Positions 1-8,668 of a DNA stretch of 64,000 bases are shown one piece after another. Source of the DNA: Allobosea sp. Tri-44 (GTDB lineage Bacteria > Pseudomonadota > Alphaproteobacteria > Rhizobiales > Beijerinckiaceae); assembly GCF_004123845.1 (NCBI RefSeq), contig NZ_NBDP01000019.1:248001-312000 (forward strand), given 5' to 3'. Numbering within the stretch: the first letter of the stretch is position 1; each line of letters opens with the position of its first letter. The notes beneath the pieces are model-generated. The model made no database searches. It was not told the DNA's origin and was given only the letters and a program-made list of their open reading frames with translations. A program made the translations under genes and the position numbers.

Positions 1-668
1 CCATGGCCGGGGCGGGACAGCAGCAGGACCTGTTCGGACGGCGCCCGCTGGAGCGTGCCTGTTCCGAGCGTAGCGATAGCCGGCAGGCGGCCCGGCGCGA
101 TGCGCAGGCCGGCCACGGCGCAGCGCGTGTCGTCGTCTGGGTCCGTGCCGATGCCGATCCGGTCCGAGACGATGCGCGTCCAGGCCGAAAGTTCGCGCAG
201 ATAGCGCTTGCCGTTGCCGACCGGAGCCATGAGGACGGTTGCCGCGATCGGCGCGAGATCTTCGGTGAGCTTGAGCGCCAGCGTTCCGCCGAGCCCTTGG
301 CCGAGCAGGACGAGGCGCTCGCAGCCGCTGGAACGGCGCAGCAGTTCGGCCGCGGCGTGGACCGTCTCGAACCAGTCGTCCAGGTCTTGCGGATCGGCGG
401 CTTCCTGCGCGTCGCCCTGGCCTGGATAGTCGAAGCGCAGGCAGGCGATGCCCTTGTCGGAGATCGCTTGCGCGAGACTGCGCCAGGTCGCGCGCAGGCA
501 GAGCTCCTCATAGCCGACGGCGCCGAGCATCAGCACCGCGACTGGAGCATGGCCGGGATGGAAGACGCCCATGCTCCGGCCGAAGGTCACCGGCGTGCCG
601 AAGGGCGAGGGTGTCGTCGCCGACAACTCGCTCGCCGGATCGATACGGTAGGCTGCGGCCATCGTCAT
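1..668 (-). CDS. alpha/beta hydrolase-fold protein, C-terminus cut by window edge
   Basis: Reverse-strand frame open from 668 to the window edge (222 codons seen). Alpha/beta-hydrolase landmarks are present: a strand-turn RFDYPGQGD at residues 78-86 and a nucleophile-elbow region LLGQGLGG at residues 121-128. The elbow normally reads G-x-S-x-G. Here the serine position is glycine, so classical serine-hydrolase activity looks unlikely. Such proteins accompany exopolysaccharide and exosortase loci, which fits the flippase directly upstream. The ATG at 668 overlaps the flippase stop codon by four bases (ATGA), indicating translational coupling. The catalytic Asp and His would lie in the missing part. 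Function is unknown beyond the fold. It is either a non-catalytic or an unusual hydrolase. Confidence 0.75.
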   Translation of the reverse strand, partial: MTMAAAYRIDPASELSATTPSPFGTPVTFGRSMGVFHPGHAPVAVLMLGAVGYEELCLRATWRSLAQAISDKGIACLRFDYPGQGDAQEAADPQDLDDWFETVHAAAELLRRSSGCERLVLLGQGLGGTLALKLTEDLAPIAATVLMAPVGNGKRYLRELSAWTRIVSDRIGIGTDPDDDTRCAVAGLRIAPGRLPAIATLGTGTLQRAPSEQVLLLSRPGH

Positions 669-2047
669 CGGCCGACTCCCTCAGTGGCGCGGTCCGTCGG
701 CAGCGGGGCTGCCTTGTCCGCCGGCGCGCCACCGAAAAGGAAGGGCCGGATGAAGGCGGTGGCCATGTTGTCGATCCGCCATTTCTCCTTGATCCAGTAC
801 CAGGCGGCGAGGCTCGAGGCGGTGCTGAAGATCAACCCGGCGATGGCGATGCCCATCAGTCCGCCAACCCGCGCCAGCCCGTAGAGCAGGCCGAGATAGA
901 TGACGAACATGATCGCCCGCGCGATCAGGAAGAAGCGCTCGCCGCCGCCGATCATCAGCAGCCAGGAGCCGGGGCCGAAGAAGGACAGCGAGACCGAGAG
1001 CACGCAGAGCGCGGTCAGCACATCGGCATGCCGGACGAATTCCGGATTGAACACATGCAGGATGAAGGGCGCGACGACGACCAGTGCCAGCGCGCCCAGC
1101 AACGAGATGCAGAAGCTCGCAAAGGAGAGCCGGCCGATCAGCAGCTGCGCGCCGGCCGTATCGGATTTCTGGAAGCGGGCGGCGATCATCGGAATGCCGA
1201 CGGTGTCGATCGCCGCAAGCGGCAGCATCAGCAGCATGGCGATGCGCAGCGCGACGAAATAGAAGCCGGCTTCGTTCAGGCCGAGCAATGCGCCGATCAG
1301 GATGGTCTCGAGATAGGCGGAGGCGGAGTTCAGGACGTTGTTGGCGATGAAATAACCGCTTTCGCGGCGCCAGTCCGCATGTGTCTGTGGCGGGATTTGC
1401 TTACGCGCGCCGAGCCAGCCCAGCCCCTCGTCACGGAGGAAGATCGCGCTCTGGTAGAGCGTGGTCGCCGCGAGCAGGCCGGTGATGATCGCCATCGCGC
1501 CCGCGCCACCGACCAGCATGCCGGCGAAGCCAGTACCGGCGATGCACAAGATCGAGCTGCCGCGCCAGACGATCTCGCGCGGGACCAGCGACATGTTGAT
1601 GCGGCCATGGATGCGAAAATAGTTCTGCAGGTATTCGCTGAGCGCGAAGATCGCGGCGAAAACGAAGGCGAGCCAGAGATAATGGTAGGTCGGGGGCAGC
1701 TCCTCGGCGAAGAGCCAGAGCGGCAGGGCCGCAGCCAGCAGTACGAAACAGCCGAGCGCGAGCCAGCGGGCGTTGACGCCAAGAAGCGCCTGGTTGAGCG
1801 GGTGGCCGCTCGCCTCGGTCCGGCGATAATGCTTCACGACGAGGATCTGCTGGCCGAGCACGGCGATCAGCCCAAGCGCGCTGCCGATCGAGAACAGGAA
1901 GACATAGAGCCCGTATTCCTGCGTCGGCAGGAAATGGCTCGCGGCCAGAAGCACGAAGAAGCTCAGCAGTGTGCTGCTGAAGCGCGACGAGAAGGCCGGC
2001 AGGAAGCGGCCCGCTCCGGTCCATGCCAGCTCCAGCAGCGCCTTCAC
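665..2047 (-). CDS. polysaccharide flippase (Wzx/MATE-like), 460 aa
   Basis: A very hydrophobic protein of 460 residues with about twelve predicted membrane segments starting near residue 15 (LLSFFVLLAAS). It resembles the polysaccharide-biosynthesis/oligosaccharide flippase family, which moves lipid-linked repeat units across the inner membrane. The N-terminal pattern of short helices around QEYGLYVFLFSIGSA is typical. Length is normal for the family. Its start overlaps the end of the upstream glycosyltransferase (four bases at 2044-2047), and its stop overlaps the downstream hydrolase start, so the three genes form one coupled minus-strand unit. Substrate is unknown. Together with the chain-length protein and polymerase across the divergent promoter it suggests a Wzx/Wzy-type exopolysaccharide pathway. 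Confidence 0.85.
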   Translation of the reverse strand: MKALLELAWTGAGRFLPAFSSRFSSTLLSFFVLLAASHFLPTQEYGLYVFLFSIGSALGLIAVLGQQILVVKHYRRTEASGHPLNQALLGVNARWLALGCFVLLAAALPLWLFAEELPPTYHYLWLAFVFAAIFALSEYLQNYFRIHGRINMSLVPREIVWRGSSILCIAGTGFAGMLVGGAGAMAIITGLLAATTLYQSAIFLRDEGLGWLGARKQIPPQTHADWRRESGYFIANNVLNSASAYLETILIGALLGLNEAGFYFVALRIAMLLMLPLAAIDTVGIPMIAARFQKSDTAGAQLLIGRLSFASFCISLLGALALVVVAPFILHVFNPEFVRHADVLTALCVLSVSLSFFGPGSWLLMIGGGERFFLIARAIMFVIYLGLLYGLARVGGLMGIAIAGLIFSTASSLAAWYWIKEKWRIDNMATAFIRPFLFGGAPADKAAPLPTDRATEGVGR

Positions 2048-3270
2048 GTCCGCGCCTCCCGCGGTTGCAGGAGGGTGCCTTCGGCCGGCTTGCCGACGAG
2101 GCTGTCGAAGACGGCGCCATAGGCGGCGGCAATGCGGTCCGGCGTATAGCGGGCCGCTGCGGCAAGCGCGCCGGCCGATTGCGTCGTGACGAGCGTGCGA
2201 TCGCGGACAAAGGCCATGATTCGCTCCGCCAGCGCAGTATCGTCGCCGGGCTCGAACAGGGCGCCATTGATGCCGGGCTGGATCGTTTCGGGGATGCCGC
2301 CGGACCTCGCGCCGATTACCGGAACGCCATGGGCGAAAGCCTCGATCACCACCCGGCCGAAGGGCTCGCGGAACAGCGAGGGGGCAGCCAGGACATCGAC
2401 CTGTGGCAGGAATTCCTCCGGCTTGGTCCAGCCGGGGAAGCGGGTGTTCTGCGAAGGGAAGCGCCCGGGTAGCGCCTCGGCGTAATCGCTCTGGCCGCTA
2501 CCGGCAATCAGGAACTCGACCGGCTCGCCTGCGAGCCGGTGAGCGGCCGCCGCCAGGGTGTCGAGGCCCTTGATCGGATCGTGGACACCGATGAAACCGA
2601 CTCGCAGCGGGCGATCAGCCGGTGGTGCGGTGCGAGGCAGGGCGCCGGGCACGGGCGCGATCGCGCCGGGGATCGGATGCGTGGTCGCGTTCGGGAAATA
2701 GCCGTGCTCGGTATGGCGGCCGATGATGAAATCGGTCTCGCCGATGACGGCATCGACGAAGCGCGAGGAGAGCTTCTTGCCGTAGGAGGTCGCCTGACAT
2801 GAGGAGCAGGCACGGCCGCAATTGTCGCCACCGCGCCACATGCTGCCCTTCCAGCAGAGCAGGAAGGTGCTGCGCAGGATGTGCGCGACCGGCACGCCGC
2901 AGCTCTTGGCTGCCGCCCAGGTCGCGACATTGATGTTCTCGATCGAGTCGGTCAGCACGATGTCCGGGCGCAGGCGCCTGATCTCACGGCGCATGACCAG
3001 GAAGGCGCGCGGATTGAAGTTCTCCAAAGCGTGCCAGATCGCCTTCTTCCAGGCCGGGCGCGGCAACCGGTAATTCCAGTCGACATTGAGCGAGCGCAGG
3101 CGATGCACCGGCACGCCGTCATAGATCTCGTGCCGATCCTCGCCCGAGACGTTCACCACGGTCAGGTCATGGCCGGCGGCACGCAGCAGCTTGGCGACAA
3201 TCATCGCCGAGATCGGCCCGCCACCGTCGATGAAAGGCGGGAAAGCTGCACAGGCCATCAGGATACGCAT
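2044..3270 (-). CDS. glycosyltransferase family 4, 408 aa
   Basis: GT-B-fold glycosyltransferase. The N-terminal domain begins MRILMACAAFPPF with the glycine-rich stretch IDGGGP. The C-terminal donor domain begins at GFIGVHDPIKG and carries the retaining-enzyme E-x7-E motif in EPFGRVVIEAFAHG, followed by GVPVIGARSGGIPE. I place the start at the ATG at 3270 rather than an in-frame upstream start (3342), because the conserved first strand begins there and an AGGACAG ribosome site lies just upstream. A cysteine cluster (C-x3-C-x2-C) sits near residues 155-165 and could bind metal or form a structural knot. It probably adds a sugar to the lipid-linked exopolysaccharide repeat unit. Specificity cannot be read from sequence. 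Confidence 0.88.
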   Translation of the reverse strand: MRILMACAAFPPFIDGGGPISAMIVAKLLRAAGHDLTVVNVSGEDRHEIYDGVPVHRLRSLNVDWNYRLPRPAWKKAIWHALENFNPRAFLVMRREIRRLRPDIVLTDSIENINVATWAAAKSCGVPVAHILRSTFLLCWKGSMWRGGDNCGRACSSCQATSYGKKLSSRFVDAVIGETDFIIGRHTEHGYFPNATTHPIPGAIAPVPGALPRTAPPADRPLRVGFIGVHDPIKGLDTLAAAAHRLAGEPVEFLIAGSGQSDYAEALPGRFPSQNTRFPGWTKPEEFLPQVDVLAAPSLFREPFGRVVIEAFAHGVPVIGARSGGIPETIQPGINGALFEPGDDTALAERIMAFVRDRTLVTTQSAGALAAAARYTPDRIAAAYGAVFDSLVGKPAEGTLLQPREART

Positions 3271-3696
3271 GCGGTCTGGACCTGTCCTCGTCACGGCGCG
3301 TTTGCTGGGCCGGCCTTTCCCTTTGGTAGGGATACCCGGCACGAGCTAAGCAAACGTTGGCGTGGCCGGGGGATTTCTCCCTGTTGTAAACGGGGCGTGA
3401 ACGGGATCGCGCGGATCGCGGCTGCGCAATCGAAAAAGGCTTCCGATACCGCCAACTTTCGTAAATATTGAACTATCATCGACCACAGCAAAGCGAAATA
3501 TTCCTTTTGCATGCGTTGGTTATTTAGTTAATTTTCAAATATTCGTGACTTATAATATTTGGCTAAAATTGTAATTAGTTTGTTACCGAAATATTAACCA
3601 CAGCTCGACAGGATGCGCGGTGGAATTCCAGCCGATCCGGTCGGCGCATCCGGGCGCGGATGCGCGCGGTATCGGGACGGTTCGAGGAGATTTGCG
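3271..3696. promoter_or_regulatory. AT-rich divergent control region of the exopolysaccharide genes
   Basis: This 426-base gap separates the minus-strand glycosyltransferase from the plus-strand export gene. From about 3465 to 3600 the base composition falls sharply to mostly A+T (runs such as ttatttagttaattttc and ttataatatttgg) inside an otherwise very GC-rich segment. No gene is visible. In rhizobial relatives such AT-rich stretches upstream of exopolysaccharide genes are targets of the zinc-finger regulators Ros/MucR. Applying that here is inference. Divergent promoters for both gene groups should lie in it. Confidence 0.55.
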
Positions 3697-5679
3697 GTGC
3701 CGGCTGCGCTCGAGGCAGGTGGAAGAGACGACGCGCCCGCGCCGGGCCGGCTCTCTGCTGCCTTCAGCCTGCCCGAACTGCTCCAGCTGCTGCGCCGTCG
3801 CCGCTGGCTGGTGATCGCGAGCGCTGCCCTCTGCCTGCTGCTGGCGCTGGCCTATCTTTCGGTCCAGACCCCGATCTACCGGGCCACGGCGGAGCTCCTT
3901 GTCGATCCGCAGGCGCTGCAGGTCGTCGGCAAGGACATCGTTCGTACCGACACTTCGGCCTCGATCGACTTCGCCAATGTCGACAGCCAGGCGCTGGTGA
4001 TGACCTCGACCGGCGTGCTGCGCCAGGTCATCGAGGATCTCGACCTCGAAAACGATCCCGCCTTCAGCCGTCCGCCCGGCCTCATCTCGCGGCTGCTCGG
4101 CCGACTCGTGCAGCCGACGCCCGACCAGCGCATGGCGCAGATGGTCGACGCGCTCAAGAAGTCGATCGTGATCCAACGCGTCGAGAACTCGCTGGTCTTT
4201 CGCATCATCGTCTCGCATCCGCAGGCGCAGAAGGCAGCCGATATCGCCAATGGGCTGGCCCTGGTCTATTTCCGTCAGGGCAATGACGGACGCCGCTCCG
4301 TGGTCGAGCGCGCCAACGTGACGCTGATCGACCAGATCTCCGGCTTGCGCACGCAGCTCGACACGGCGGAGCGCGCTGTCCAGGGCTTCCGCAGCCAGCA
4401 CGGCCTCGTCAGCACCGGTGAGGGCGGGCTCATCATCTCGCAGCAATTGCGCGATCTCTACGGCCAGATCAGCCAGGCCGAGGCCGAGTTCGCACGCCAG
4501 CAGGCGCGGCGCGATCAACTCGCCCGCTATCAAAACCGCGATCCGCTTTCCGACACATTGCCGGAGGCGCTTACGTCATCGGTGGTGACTTCGCTCAGGG
4601 GGCAATATGCCCAGAGCGCGCGCGAGGCGGCGAGCCTTGCCCAGACGCTCGCGCCGCAGCACCCGCGCCTGATCGAGATCCGGGCCGAGCTTGCCGAGAC
4701 GCGCCGGCTTCTCGCCGGGGAGCTAACCCGCCTGCGTGCCACGGTGCAGGAAGGTTATCGCCAGGCCGAGGCCAATCTCGCCAATCTCAGGAAGCGGGCG
4801 ACGGAACTGACCAAGTCGCAGGAGGTCAGCGGCGCCGCCCAGATCAAGCTGCGCCAGCTCGAAAGCGAAGCCGAAGCAGTGCGGGTCGTCTACAGCGCCT
4901 CGCTGCAGCGCGCCAAGGAACTCGAGCAGCAGAAGCGGATCGAGACCAACAATTCGCGCATGCTGTCCGAGGCTGTCGCACCGGCGGTCGCCAGCCAGCC
5001 GCCGGCCCTGCTGGTGATGGCAGCCGCGCTGCTCTTCGGCAGCTGCGCCGGGCTCGGGGCAGCCTATCTCATCGAATGGCTGCCGACGTCGCGGCTGCTG
5101 CCCCAGATGGCGAAGCCGCTCACGCCGGAAGCGGCCGGCCGGGCGATCGGTGTCGGCACCGTGATATCGCTGCCTGCCAGGGCTGCCAGCCGGGAAGATG
5201 CGCTTATTCCGATCACGCGGCTGCTGCAGAAGACGCTTGGCCCGCATCTGCCGGCATCCGTGATGATCGCCGGCTCGGCCGACGATGCCACGCAGGCGGC
5301 GCTTGCCGAGCATCTTGCCAACAGCCTGGCGGCGCATGGCGAGAGCGTGCTGCTCTGCCAGGATGGCACCGGCCGCGACATGAACATCCGCCGGATCGAA
5401 CCCGCCACGACCGCATCGGTTCGGCCGGGACGGCGGCGCAACTTCATCATCATGCGGCAGACGTCGCCGACCGACGGCAAGGCGAGCGCGCGACCGGACG
5501 CGATTGTCCTGACGGCCTCGCTTGCCGGCGAGACCACACGCAGCCTCGTCGATCAGGCTGCGGCGGTAGACCCCGCCGGTGAACACATCGTGGCGCTCGT
5601 CGTTCCCGAGAGCGCGGGCGCCGGCGTGTCCAGCGTGGCGGCGCGCTGGCTGCGGCGTCCGGCGCAGGCGGCCGCGTGA
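3697..5679 (+). CDS. polysaccharide co-polymerase/export protein (Wzc/GumC-like) with degenerate kinase-like domain, 660 aa
   Basis: Inner-membrane chain-length/export protein. It has an N-terminal Wzz-type domain with a first membrane helix (residues about 30-50), a long periplasmic coiled-coil and GNVR-like region, and a second helix at about 436-458. The cytoplasmic C-terminal domain has the layout of a bacterial tyrosine kinase, but where a Walker A motif should be (around residue 521) it reads GSADDATQAALAEHL, without the G-K-T/S signature. It has no tyrosine-rich tail, so kinase activity is unlikely. I prefer the GTG at 3697 because a GAGGAGA ribosome site lies seven bases upstream. An ATG at 3613 would add 28 poorly conserved-looking residues. 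The stop overlaps the next start (GTGA). It likely sets chain length and couples polymerisation to export. Confidence 0.87.
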   Translation: MPAALEAGGRDDAPAPGRLSAAFSLPELLQLLRRRRWLVIASAALCLLLALAYLSVQTPIYRATAELLVDPQALQVVGKDIVRTDTSASIDFANVDSQALVMTSTGVLRQVIEDLDLENDPAFSRPPGLISRLLGRLVQPTPDQRMAQMVDALKKSIVIQRVENSLVFRIIVSHPQAQKAADIANGLALVYFRQGNDGRRSVVERANVTLIDQISGLRTQLDTAERAVQGFRSQHGLVSTGEGGLIISQQLRDLYGQISQAEAEFARQQARRDQLARYQNRDPLSDTLPEALTSSVVTSLRGQYAQSAREAASLAQTLAPQHPRLIEIRAELAETRRLLAGELTRLRATVQEGYRQAEANLANLRKRATELTKSQEVSGAAQIKLRQLESEAEAVRVVYSASLQRAKELEQQKRIETNNSRMLSEAVAPAVASQPPALLVMAAALLFGSCAGLGAAYLIEWLPTSRLLPQMAKPLTPEAAGRAIGVGTVISLPARAASREDALIPITRLLQKTLGPHLPASVMIAGSADDATQAALAEHLANSLAAHGESVLLCQDGTGRDMNIRRIEPATTASVRPGRRRNFIIMRQTSPTDGKASARPDAIVLTASLAGETTRSLVDQAAAVDPAGEHIVALVVPESAGAGVSSVAARWLRRPAQAAA

Positions 5680-6932
5680 GCAGGCCCTCGGCCATGGCTG
5701 ACGGCTTCGAGCCGGGCCGGCCTCTCCCGACCCTGCCGATCGCGCTGCTGATCGGCGCGCTCACCTTCAACATGGCGCTGTGCTTCATCAACACCAACGT
5801 CATGGGTATCAACGATACCATGGTGATGGGCTGCGAGGTGGTGCTGGTCGCGTCCGCGCTCTATCTCGGTCTCGGTCGCAATGCCGCGCCCTATCTGCTG
5901 CTGGCGATCTTCCTGTCCTACGCCGTCCTGCTGATGGCGATGCGGCCGCTGATCGACCCCAAGGCGGTGCGCGATTTCCTGATCCCGATCGCCTTCTACC
6001 TGCTCGGCAAGAGCTGCAACGATATACGGCTGGCCGATCGCGCCGCCCTTGTCTGTGGGCTCATCGTCGTGGCCTTCGGCCTGTTCGAGTTCCTGGCGCT
6101 CGACGTCTACGTCTCCTATTTCAACATCATCAAATACTATGTGGCGCGCGGCACGGTGGCGCCGAGCGACGTCAGCAGCCAGACCGGCGCGCTCTTCGCC
6201 AGTGGCCTGCGACCCGACTCGCGCACGCTCTTGCCGTTCCTCGGGCCGCACCGGGCCTCATCGGTCTTCCTCGAACCGATCTCGACCGGCAATTTCGGCG
6301 CGATCCTCTATATCTGGACGCTCAACCGGCCGGGGATGGCAAAGCGCTGGCTGACCATGGCCACGGGGCTGACGGCGATCGTTCTCAGCGACTCGCGCTT
6401 CGGCGCCAATGTCTGCATCGTCGCCACGGTCGCCTATCTGTTGGCGCCGCGCACGCCGCGCTTCATCTGGCTGGTGGCGCCCTTCGTCGCGCTGATCGGG
6501 CTTGCGATCTACGGCTTCATCAGCGCCGAAGTGAACTGGCAGAACAATTTCATGGGCCGCATGCTCTGGACGGCGCGCCTCATCACCTCGCTGTCGCCGT
6601 CCGCCGTCTGGGGCCTGTCGCCGGACAAGCCCTTCCTGTCCGATTCCGGCTACGCCTATTCGCTCAACCAGATCGGGCTGCTCGGGGTGATCGGCTTCTG
6701 GAGCCTGTTCATCTTCGCGCCGGAGCGATCGCCCCGGGCCTGGCGGTTCAAGGTCTGCGTCGCGACCTATATCTGCCTGCTGATGATCGTCAGCGACTCC
6801 GTCTATTCGATCAAGACCGCTGCCTTGCTCTGGTTCATGACCGGATCGAGCGATGCCGATGCGGGCACCGAGCCCAAGCCGGCCAGCCAGCGCCGTTCGG
6901 CGCCGAACTACTCAGCCGCTGCGACAGGCTGA
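5676..6932 (+). CDS. O-antigen/exopolysaccharide polymerase-like membrane protein, 418 aa
   Basis: About ten to eleven hydrophobic segments with a soluble loop near residues 150-210 that contains RPDSRTLLPFLGPHRASSVF. This is the arrangement of Wzy polymerases and O-antigen ligases, which have a large periplasmic loop with conserved Arg and His. Its GTG start overlaps the stop of the upstream export protein (GTGA at 5676-5679), so the two are translationally coupled. An ATG at 5694 is an alternative start. With the flippase, glycosyltransferase and co-polymerase it completes a Wzx/Wzy-type set. No outer-membrane export protein or priming glycosyltransferase is in the window. The polymerase call rests on topology and context, since this family diverges fast. 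Confidence 0.72.
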   Translation: MSRPSAMADGFEPGRPLPTLPIALLIGALTFNMALCFINTNVMGINDTMVMGCEVVLVASALYLGLGRNAAPYLLLAIFLSYAVLLMAMRPLIDPKAVRDFLIPIAFYLLGKSCNDIRLADRAALVCGLIVVAFGLFEFLALDVYVSYFNIIKYYVARGTVAPSDVSSQTGALFASGLRPDSRTLLPFLGPHRASSVFLEPISTGNFGAILYIWTLNRPGMAKRWLTMATGLTAIVLSDSRFGANVCIVATVAYLLAPRTPRFIWLVAPFVALIGLAIYGFISAEVNWQNNFMGRMLWTARLITSLSPSAVWGLSPDKPFLSDSGYAYSLNQIGLLGVIGFWSLFIFAPERSPRAWRFKVCVATYICLLMIVSDSVYSIKTAALLWFMTGSSDADAGTEPKPASQRRSAPNYSAAATG

Positions 6933-7183
6933 ATGCTCGGAAAACCGAGTATTCGCGGCAATCGGCTGTTTACCACATCTGCGGACGTCGGCCCGCGAAA
7001 TACATTCCGCAGTCTTTCTAGGGCGGCCGCAAGGTAACTTTAAATTTTATGCGTTAGGCCTGACGCAACGAACGAACGGCGTCAAACCAACCGACCGAAG
7101 CCCCTCGACAGCTATCGCGAGCGCCCTGCGCCAGCGTGTGCTGCGACGCGCCAAGGTCCGGTCGTCACAGGGCAGGACGAGAG
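6933..7183 (+). promoter_or_regulatory. leader of the carrier-protein operon
   Basis: A 251-base gap between the polymerase gene and the carrier-protein gene. A local AT-rich patch (taactttaaattttatgcg, about 7035-7054) is the only clear departure from GC-rich sequence and is the most likely place for the operon promoter. No strong inverted repeat or terminator is visible. Confidence 0.35.
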
Positions 7184-7429
7184 ATGAAGAGCAGGATCCG
7201 CGAAATCCTCAAGACCACTGGCAAGCTGCCGGTCGACGTTGCCACGCTCGGCGACGAGGCCGATCTCTATAATGCAGGCCTCACCTCCTTCGGCACGGTC
7301 GAGCTGATGATGGCGCTCGAGGATGCCTTCGAGGTCGAGTTCCCGGACAATATGATGAACCGGCGCAACTTCGCCTCGATCGCCGCGATCGAGAGCGCGA
7401 TCCGCACCATCCAGAGCGAGCACGTCTGA
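7184..7429 (+). CDS. small acyl/aminoacyl carrier protein, 81 aa
   Basis: An acidic four-helix carrier protein of 81 residues. The phosphopantetheine attachment site is Ser35 in DLYNAGLTSFGTVELM, with the usual hydrophobic residues after the serine. Ribosome site AGGACGAGAG precedes the ATG at 7184. It starts a five-gene operon and its stop overlaps the next start (TGATG). The gene two positions downstream encodes an amino acid:[carrier protein] ligase, and in this family the cognate carrier protein is encoded beside the ligase. I therefore read this as an aminoacyl carrier protein rather than the fatty-acid AcpP, which is normally in the fab cluster and carries a DSL motif. A phosphopantetheinyl transferase from elsewhere must activate it. 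Confidence 0.88.
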   Translation: MKSRIREILKTTGKLPVDVATLGDEADLYNAGLTSFGTVELMMALEDAFEVEFPDNMMNRRNFASIAAIESAIRTIQSEHV

Positions 7430-8664
7430 TGACGACGCTCGCCCGCCTCGCCGAAGCCGGCTACCAGCTCACCTCCGAGATGCCCGGCGCCAGCGCCGAG
7501 GCGCAGAAGGCAATGGTCGCAACGGCGCGCAAGATCGCCAAGATTGCGGCCGAGCACGCGGCGGATGTCGATGCGAAGTCGCGTTTTCCGCATGAGGTGT
7601 TCGAGGCCCTGAAGCGCGAGCGCCTGCTCGGCATCATGATCCCGGCTGTCCATGGCGGCGAGCAGGCGAGCCTTTCGACGATTTCCGAGATCTGCGCCGT
7701 GCTGGCCCAGGGCTGCGCCTCGAGCGCCATGATCTACGCCATGCACCAGATCAAGGTGTCGAGCCTGGTGGTGCATTGCGGTGACGATCCCTGGCACAGC
7801 GCCTTCATGGGCCGCATCGTTCGCGAGCAGCTCCTGCTCGCGTCGGCCACGACCGAGGGCGGCGGCGTCGGTGGCGATCTGCGCTCTTCGATCTGCGGCG
7901 TGGTCCGCGACGGCGACGACTTCACGCTCGACAAGGAAGGCTGCCTGATCTCCTATGGCGCGCAGGCCGATGCCATCCTGATCACCTCGCGGCGCACGCC
8001 CGAGGCTCCGCCCTCCGACCAGGTCATGTCCGTTCTGACCAACGACCAGTACCGGCTCGAGCGCAGCGCGGCCTGGGACACGATGGGCATGCGCGGCACC
8101 TGCTCCGACAACTTCACCTTCGCCGGCCGGGCCCCGGCCGAGCAGATCATCCCGGTGGCCTTCGCCGAGATCGCGGCGCAGTCGATGCTCCCCAACGCGC
8201 ATCTGCTCTGGGCTTCGGTCTGGTACGGCATCGCGGCGGAGGCGGTGGCCCGCGCCGAGGGCTTCGTGCGCAGCGAGGCGCGCAAGCGCCCGGGCTCGAC
8301 CCCGCCGAGCGCGCTACGCCTCGCCGAATTGCTCGCCCGGCTCCAACAGTTCAAGGCGCTGGTCGTCGCCGGGCTCGACCGCTATGAGCGCGCCCGCGGC
8401 GATACCGACGAGCTCTCCTCGATGGGCTTCGTCGTGGCGATGAACAGCATCAAGGTCGTGGCCTCGCAGAGCGTCGGCGAGATCGTGATGCAGGCCTTCC
8501 TGATCTGCGGCATCCAGGGCTATCGCAACGACAGCCCGGCGAGTCTGGCGCGCCTGATGCGCGATGCGCTCTCGGCGCCGATCATGATCAACAACGACCG
8601 AATTCTCGGCAACACCTCCAACCTGCTGGCCGTGTACAAGCACGACCCCAGCCTTTCCCGGTGA
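7429..8664 (+). CDS. acyl-CoA dehydrogenase-like flavoprotein, 411 aa
   Basis: Acyl-CoA dehydrogenase fold: an N-terminal helical domain (to about residue 125), a middle beta domain with the FAD-contacting [10 protein letters not shown] stretch, and a C-terminal helical domain ending in [20 protein letters not shown]. The family's catalytic glutamate usually sits in a Y-E-G-T motif just after this stretch. Here that region reads [13 protein letters not shown], with no Glu at the expected position, so ordinary alpha-beta dehydrogenation is doubtful. The start overlaps the carrier-protein stop. Flavoproteins of this fold are known to act on prolyl groups bound to carrier proteins in pyrrole formation, so a carrier-bound aminoacyl substrate is plausible here. 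That is inference. The true substrate is unknown. Confidence 0.82.
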   Translation: MTTLARLAEAGYQLTSEMPGASAEAQKAMVATARKIAKIAAEHAADVDAKSRFPHEVFEALKRERLLGIMIPAVHGGEQASLSTISEICAVLAQGCASSAMIYAMHQIKVSSLVVHCGDDPWHSAFMGRIVREQLLLASATTEGGGVGGDLRSSICGVVRDGDDFTLDKEGCLISYGAQADAILITSRRTPEAPPSDQVMSVLTNDQYRLERSAAWDTMGMRGTCSDNFTFAGRAPAEQIIPVAFAEIAAQSMLPNAHLLWASVWYGIAAEAVARAEGFVRSEARKRPGSTPPSALRLAELLARLQQFKALVVAGLDRYERARGDTDELSSMGFVVAMNSIKVVASQSVGEIVMQAFLICGIQGYRNDSPASLARLMRDALSAPIMINNDRILGNTSNLLAVYKHDPSLSR

Positions 8665-8668
8665 TCGC

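Noticed and set aside
611-2122. Long plus-strand open frame (about 500 codons) opposite the flippase gene.
   Set aside because: Composition is almost entirely Asp, Glu, Arg, Gln and Gly, the mark of an antisense reading of a GC-rich membrane-protein gene; no family resemblance and no ribosome site.
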